From: Chloroflexota bacterium
Lineage (GTDB): Bacteria > Chloroflexota > Dehalococcoidia > SZUA-161
Reading direction: 5' to 3'
Assembly (NCBI GenBank): GCA_016865955.1
Contig: VGNW01000077.1
Location: 1 to 9,491, forward strand
DNA: 9,491 bases
A model generated the notes under the pieces. That model saw only the letters and a program-made list of their open reading frames with translations, was not told the DNA's origin and searched no databases. Within the stretch, counting starts at the first letter, position 1, and each line of letters starts with the position of its first letter. Below, piece after piece: positions 6,067 through 9,491 of the stretch. A program made the translations under genes and the position numbers.

Positions 6067-6907
6067 CCTCGGCTTTCATTGCAATCGTCTTGACCTTCTG
6101 GAAGACATGATAATCGGCAACGGACTCAAGCGGGGTGAGTTCTACAACCTCCCTGCTAATGACCTGTCGCGGCTCAGCAAGCTGATTGACCGTCACAGTC
6201 TGGCGTGGAGCATACATGCTCCCTTGATTCAGCTTGACTGGTATCCCAAGCCTCCCACGTGGTCTTTTCTCTGCGATGAGGACAGCGACAACCGGGAACT
6301 TACGATGAAGATGATCAACATCACCATAAATCATGCTGAGGAATTCGGGACAGAGTACGTAGTAGTCCACTTTCCGTCGCCTGCCTCTCATACCCCTGCG
6401 GAAAACCTCGAGGAGAAGATACGGGCGATTGCCTGGAAAAGCTGCGACCGCCTTGCCGAGCTCAGCGTCAAAAGGAATGTGTTATTGCACATAGAGGGCG
6501 TTGGGGCTTCTACCCTGATTAACGCCGGGTTCCTCAACTCGGTGCTTAAACAATACTCGCCTCCCCTGAAATACTGCTTCGACACCGCTCATTCGTATCT
6601 GGCGGCGCAGAGCAACGATTTCGACCTCTATGAATTTGAGAAGGAGCTTCTGCCGTATCTCGGCTCCGTCCATCTCTGGAATACCCGCAGCAAAGACGAC
6701 TATGGTAAATACCGCCATATACCGGTGCATCCCAGTCAGAGTGTCGAGGATGGCTGGGTGGACATTGCACGCATCTTGAAGATACTGGGTAAAAAAGGCA
6801 ATTCGCTGCCTATCATCTTTGAAAGCGACCGGCTTTACCCCGAGGCGCTGGGCAAGTATGACTATCGGGAGGGTGTGAAGTGGGTGACAAAGCTGCTGGC
6901 AACATAA
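6059..6907 (+). CDS. Xylose isomerase-like TIM-barrel protein (sugar-phosphate isomerase / AP endonuclease 2 superfamily)
   Basis: This 282-residue protein has the metal-ligand layout of the xylose-isomerase-like TIM-barrel superfamily (PF01261). Visible are His53 (SIHAP), His104 (VVVHFPSP), Glu146 (LLHIEGVG), Asp175 and His178 (CFDTAHSY), His205 (SVHLWNT), His220/His224 (YRHIPVH) and Glu255 (IIFESDR), each at the end of a predicted beta-strand. This resembles the endonuclease IV metal set, except that the DRH aspartate is Tyr218, so DNA repair is less likely than carbohydrate or hydroxy-acid chemistry. The superfamily includes sugar-phosphate epimerases, hydroxypyruvate isomerase and the AsbF/QuiC 3-dehydroshikimate dehydratases. 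It overlaps aroC by 8 bases and aroKB by 28, so it is made together with shikimate enzymes. A role on a shikimate intermediate is inference; the substrate is unknown. Confidence 0.85.
   Translation: MSNLGFHCNRLDLLEDMIIGNGLKRGEFYNLPANDLSRLSKLIDRHSLAWSIHAPLIQLDWYPKPPTWSFLCDEDSDNRELTMKMINITINHAEEFGTEYVVVHFPSPASHTPAENLEEKIRAIAWKSCDRLAELSVKRNVLLHIEGVGASTLINAGFLNSVLKQYSPPLKYCFDTAHSYLAAQSNDFDLYEFEKELLPYLGSVHLWNTRSKDDYGKYRHIPVHPSQSVEDGWVDIARILKILGKKGNSLPIIFESDRLYPEALGKYDYREGVKWVTKLLAT
6867..6873 (+). promoter_or_regulatory. Strong ribosome binding site for the GTG start of aroKB
   Basis: GGGAGGG lies inside the 3' end of the TIM-barrel gene, 6 bases before GTG 6880. It decides the start: GTG 6880 places only eight residues before the first beta-strand of shikimate kinase (IILTGF), as expected for the family. 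Confidence 0.75.
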
Positions 6908-8604
6908 TCCTGACCGGCTTCTCCTATACAGGCAAGACGAAGGTGGGCCACGAAGTGGCTAAGAAGCTGGGCTGGAAGTTCTTCGATACCGACGAAGAGA
7001 TTGTCCGTCTCAGCGGCAAACCCATCGCCGAGATATTTGCCCGGGACGGCGAGGACAGGTTCCGTGAGCTGGAGACCAAAGTGCTGGAACGGATATGCCA
7101 GGGGACTAAGCTGGTCATCTCCACCGGCGGCGGCGCAATCATGAATAAGGCTAACCGTAGGTTGATGATGGATAGCGGCGTCATTGTTTGCCTGGAAGCG
7201 AAACCGGCAACTATCTATAAGCGTATGCTCAAGGATGCCGAGGATCCCACAAACAAGGAGGTCAGGCCCTTGCTCTCGGGGCAAGAACCTTTGAAGCGCA
7301 TCGAGTGGCTGAAGCAGTTCCGCCAGCCTTACTACTCTCAGGCAGACTGGACGGTGCACACCGACAATCTGACGCTCGAAGAGGTTGCCGACGAGGTGAT
7401 TCTGGGGTGGCGTTACGGCAACAGGGGCAGGGCTGAGTTGCCTGTCTTACCCGATTCCAGAGAGACCGAAGCCCCCTATTGTGAGCAGAGCGGCGCTGCC
7501 TGTGTGGTGACCACTGCCACGGAGAGCTACCCCGTGTTTGTGGGCTGGGGGTTTCTGGAGCAACTGGGCAGGCGTATGCGCAACGCCGGGCTCTGGGGCA
7601 GGGCGCATATTATCAGCGATAACGGTGTCTTCCCTCTCTATGGCGAGAGGGTGAAAAAGATTCTGGAAGCATCAGATTTTGTTGTGGATTCCTTCGTTAT
7701 CCCGCACGGTGAGCGCAGCAAGTCCTTCGAGACGGCGGTCGGCATCTATGACTGGCTCGTAGCCAATCGGGCAGAGCGCAGCGACAATATCGTAGCCCTG
7801 GGCGGCGGTGTGGTGGGAGACCTCGCCGGATTTGTGGCTGCAACCTTCGTGCGCGGCATGCCGCTGGTCCAGGTCCCCACCAGCCTCATCGGCATGGTAG
7901 ATTCTTCCATCGGCGGAAAAGTGGGTGTGAACCATTCCCGCGGTAAGAATCTGATAGGTGCGTTCTATCAGCCGAGGCTGGTTGTAGCCGATACTCAGGC
8001 GCTTGCCACCCTTCCTTACAGAGAATTGACCTCAGGCTGGGCCGAGGTGATAAAGCACGCCATGATTAGAGACGCCAATCTGCTGGAAACGCTGGAGCGA
8101 AAAGTAGGCGGATTGCTCAAGCTGGAGGGAGGGATAACCAGCGAGGTAGTGGCGCGCAGCGCTGTTATCAAGGCTAAGATAGTGAGCGAGGACGAGAAAG
8201 AGCGCAGCATACGCATTATTTTGAACTATGGGCACACCATCGCTCACGCGCTGGAGGCTGCCACTGATTATGAGCGTTTCTTGCACGGTGAGGCGGTCTC
8301 CATAGGTATGATGGGCGCCGCCATGATAAGCCGCCAGATGGGACTTGTGTTTCAGGAACTGGTAGACAGGCAGCAGAATTTGCTGAGGAGATTCGGCCTG
8401 CCCGTAACCTGTACCGATATAGATATGGAGAGATTGCTTCAGGCAGTGGAGCTCGACAAAAAAGTAGCAGGCAAAAAGGTAAGATGGGTCTTGCTCTCCG
8501 CCGTGGGTCAGCCCGTAATTCGAGATAACGTACCTCAGGAAACGGCAGCGGGCGTTATTCAGAAGCTAATACATTCCTCTCCCTTGACGGGAGAGGCTAG
8601 GTGA
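6880..8604 (+). CDS. aroKB: Bifunctional shikimate kinase / 3-dehydroquinate synthase fusion
   Basis: One 574-residue chain carries two shikimate-pathway enzymes. Residues 1 to about 177 are shikimate kinase: Walker A GFSYTGKT (13-20), FFDTDEE (34-40, Asp36/Asp38), RFRELE (60-65), TGGGA (82-86) and the lid arginine in EVRPLL (127-132). A linker of about 35 residues follows. From about 215 on is dehydroquinate synthase: PHGERSKS (275-282), GGGVVGDLAGF (308-318), PTSLIGMVDSSIGGKVGVN (333-351) and the predicted zinc ligands Glu389 (WAEVIKH), His452 (NYGHT) and His469 (LHGEA). It carries out the NAD-dependent cyclisation of DAHP and phosphorylation of shikimate, non-consecutive steps. Such fusions are known, for example in Thermotoga. 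GTG start, 28-base overlap with the upstream gene. The final residues, about SSPLTGEAR, are encoded by a hairpin repeat and are probably an acquired tail. Both active sites look complete. Confidence 0.97.
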   Translation: MGDKAAGNIILTGFSYTGKTKVGHEVAKKLGWKFFDTDEEIVRLSGKPIAEIFARDGEDRFRELETKVLERICQGTKLVISTGGGAIMNKANRRLMMDSGVIVCLEAKPATIYKRMLKDAEDPTNKEVRPLLSGQEPLKRIEWLKQFRQPYYSQADWTVHTDNLTLEEVADEVILGWRYGNRGRAELPVLPDSRETEAPYCEQSGAACVVTTATESYPVFVGWGFLEQLGRRMRNAGLWGRAHIISDNGVFPLYGERVKKILEASDFVVDSFVIPHGERSKSFETAVGIYDWLVANRAERSDNIVALGGGVVGDLAGFVAATFVRGMPLVQVPTSLIGMVDSSIGGKVGVNHSRGKNLIGAFYQPRLVVADTQALATLPYRELTSGWAEVIKHAMIRDANLLETLERKVGGLLKLEGGITSEVVARSAVIKAKIVSEDEKERSIRIILNYGHTIAHALEAATDYERFLHGEAVSIGMMGAAMISRQMGLVFQELVDRQQNLLRRFGLPVTCTDIDMERLLQAVELDKKVAGKKVRWVLLSAVGQPVIRDNVPQETAAGVIQKLIHSSPLTGEAR

Positions 8605-8653
8605 GGGTGAAACCTTTACCCTTCTAACTCTCTCCCTTTAGGTGAGAGGAAAT
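8571..8653. repeat. Palindromic repeat overlapping the 3' end of aroKB
   Basis: CCTCTCCC (8576-8583) and GGGAGAGG (8589-8596) form a perfect 8-bp stem with a 5-base loop, inside the coding region just before the TGA at 8602-8604. Downstream, CTCTCCC (8630-8636) can pair with GG-T-GAGAG (8641-8648) with one bulge. The ctctccc / gggagagg / ggtgaggg wording resembles an interspersed repeat frequent in environmental bacterial genomes (from memory). The hairpins may also stop or protect the operon transcript; no U-run follows. Confidence 0.6.
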
Positions 8654-8661
8654 GGTAACTC

Positions 8662-8689
8662 GGCTGACCGCTGAAAGCTGAATGCTACC
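8662..8689. repeat. Second GCTGA-type heptanucleotide array
   Basis: Consecutive 7-mers GGCTGAC, CGCTGAA, AGCTGAA and TGCTACC run just upstream of the prenyltransferase promoter. GACCGCTGAA-x-GCTGA here matches the reverse complement of the TCAGCC array at 3136-3163, so both belong to one dispersed repeat family. Confidence 0.6.
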
Positions 8690-8698
8690 ATTGGGTTG

Positions 8699-8727
8699 TT
8701 GGTAAAATTGCGAGACTGTGTTATCAT
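8699..8727 (+). promoter_or_regulatory. Predicted sigma-70-type promoter of the prenyltransferase gene
   Basis: TTGGTA (8699-8704) and TATCAT (8722-8727) are 17 bases apart. The -10 is preceded by TG one base upstream (8719-8720), an extended -10 arrangement. Matches to consensus are 4 of 6 and 5 of 6. Transcription would start about 30 bases before ATG 8765, separately from the aro genes. This is a prediction from consensus only. Confidence 0.45.
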
Positions 8728-8748
8728 ATTTAAGCGTGCCAAAGACTT

Positions 8749-8755
8749 GAGGAGA
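8749..8755 (+). promoter_or_regulatory. Ribosome binding site of the prenyltransferase gene
   Basis: GAGGAGA lies 9 bases before ATG 8765 and supports that codon as the start despite the charged N-terminal extension it gives. Confidence 0.7.
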
Positions 8756-8764
8756 ACACTTTAA

Positions 8765-9491
8765 ATGAGCGAAATCACCGAAGCAACGCGCGAGTCGTTG
8801 CGTGAACTGGAAAAGAAGCCCCAGGGCAGGGGGCTTATCGATTATATAGCGGTGCTCAAGCCCCGAGAGACTGTTTTGCTCGCCTTCATCGGCGTATGCT
8901 CCGTAATTATCGCTGCCCAGGGCAATCCCCCGCTCGATGTATTGGGGATAGCCCTGGTGGCGATTGCCCTGGGCAGCGCCGGTGCCAACGGTTTGACTAA
9001 CTACCTCGACAGAAATGTCGATGCCCGGATGACGAGGACGCACCTGCGGGCACTGCCATCGCAGCGTATCGTCCCTGCCAGAAGGGCGCTGGTCTGGAGC
9101 ATATTTCTAATCATGGTTGCCCTCGCTGTAGCCTGGTATCTCGACCCCCTGTGCTTTGTCTTCGGTCTGGTGGGCACAGTGGCGGCATCGGTGTTCAGAA
9201 AAAAGGTTATGTGCGTCATTCAGGGCGGCATCGCCGGCTGCGCCCCTGTGCTCATCGGATATGTCGCTATAACCCATCGCCTGGACATTACCATCCTCTT
9301 TCTCTGTATCTTTATAGCGGTGTGGATTCCTCTGCATGTCTGGAGCGTCATGATAGCCAATCGCGAGGACTACCTTCAGGCAGGCGTGGAGTATTTCCCC
9401 GTAACCTGGAAGGCAAAGGATGCCGTGAAGGTGCTGATGGTGCTGGCTGTGATGCTCTATGTCGCCTCTATAGCCCTCTGGGCGTACGGCA
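8765..9491 (+). CDS. ctaB: UbiA-superfamily prenyltransferase, CtaB/CyoE-like (heme O synthase-type), 3'-truncated by the window
   Basis: The frame stays open from ATG 8765 to the window edge (242 residues). It encodes a polytopic membrane protein with about seven hydrophobic segments visible, starting near residue 36, after a charged N-terminal tail. The first Asp-rich motif is NYLDRNVDARMTRTHLRALP (79-98), close to the CtaB pattern DRDIDxxMxRTxxRPLP. IQGGIAGCAPVLIGYVAIT (152-170) and WIPLHVWSVM (187-196) with EDYLQAGVEYFPV (201-213) match the later CtaB segments GGIAGxxPxLIGW and TPPHFWALAL...DYxxAGxPMLPV. CtaB farnesylates protoheme IX to heme O for terminal oxidases. Odd points are the loss of the usual KRxTxxN motif (here FRKKVMCV, 144-151) and Ile-Pro-Leu-His for Thr-Pro-Pro-His, so another prenyl acceptor is possible. 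The superfamily is secure; the CtaB assignment is likely but not certain. Confidence 0.85.
   Translation, partial: MSEITEATRESLRELEKKPQGRGLIDYIAVLKPRETVLLAFIGVCSVIIAAQGNPPLDVLGIALVAIALGSAGANGLTNYLDRNVDARMTRTHLRALPSQRIVPARRALVWSIFLIMVALAVAWYLDPLCFVFGLVGTVAASVFRKKVMCVIQGGIAGCAPVLIGYVAITHRLDITILFLCIFIAVWIPLHVWSVMIANREDYLQAGVEYFPVTWKAKDAVKVLMVLAVMLYVASIALWAYG

Noticed and set aside
5930..6391. 153-codon open frame on the - strand across the aroC / TIM-barrel junction
   Set aside because: It crosses the ends of two coupled genes that explain the DNA fully; no domain seen.
6059..6907. Endonuclease IV (DNA repair) annotation for the TIM-barrel protein
   Set aside because: The DRH metal motif is YRH and the neighbours are shikimate enzymes; the broader superfamily label is safer.
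6862..7359. 165-codon open frame on the - strand opposite the shikimate kinase domain
   Set aside because: Antisense to intact kinase motifs; a composition artefact.
8624..9043. 139-codon open frame on the - strand opposite the prenyltransferase start
   Set aside because: The + strand frame has a ribosome binding site, membrane segments and a CtaB motif. The - strand frame runs through intergenic repeats.

Overview
The window is a bacterial chromosome segment with every gene on the + strand. In order it holds the 3' part of alaS (alanyl-tRNA synthetase), ruvX (YqgF-family nuclease), aroE, a small unrecognised membrane-anchored protein, aroC, a xylose-isomerase-like TIM-barrel protein, an aroK-aroB fusion, and the 5' part of a CtaB/UbiA-type prenyltransferase that runs off the right edge. 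Protein character (the AlaRS signature region in particular), moderately high GC, and many intergenic palindromes and short tandem repeats suggest an uncultured member of the Chloroflexota, possibly Dehalococcoidia. No marker in the window proves this, so the assignment is an inference of modest confidence.

Layout. Positions 1-2549 are alaS; its first few codons in the window lie in another frame, so one G appears to be missing near position 24. Positions 2550-2654 hold an AT-rich imperfect hairpin and 2655-3062 are ruvX. Positions 3063-3236 are gene-free and carry arrays of 7-base repeats. aroE (3237-4085) is followed by a 358-base gene-free stretch with a dRS3-like hairpin, a MITE-like element containing two strong hairpins, and a third palindromic repeat. 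Then come the AT-richer 148-residue hypothetical gene (4444-4890) and a tight block of aroC (4906-6066), the TIM-barrel gene (6059-6907) and aroKB (6880-8604), in which each gene overlaps the next. The aroKB 3' end runs into another hairpin repeat. After a gap with a plausible promoter, the prenyltransferase starts at 8765.

Function. AroB (dehydroquinate synthase), AroE (shikimate dehydrogenase), AroK (shikimate kinase) and AroC (chorismate synthase) are four of the seven shikimate-pathway steps. DAHP synthase, dehydroquinate dehydratase and EPSP synthase are not in the window. The translationally coupled TIM-barrel protein belongs to a superfamily that includes 3-dehydroshikimate dehydratases, which makes it the most interesting unknown here. 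The gene order resembles the actinobacterial order alaS-ruvX-mltG-aroE-...-aroC-aroK-aroB, but without mltG, a peptidoglycan enzyme. That fits a lineage lacking a conventional murein wall.
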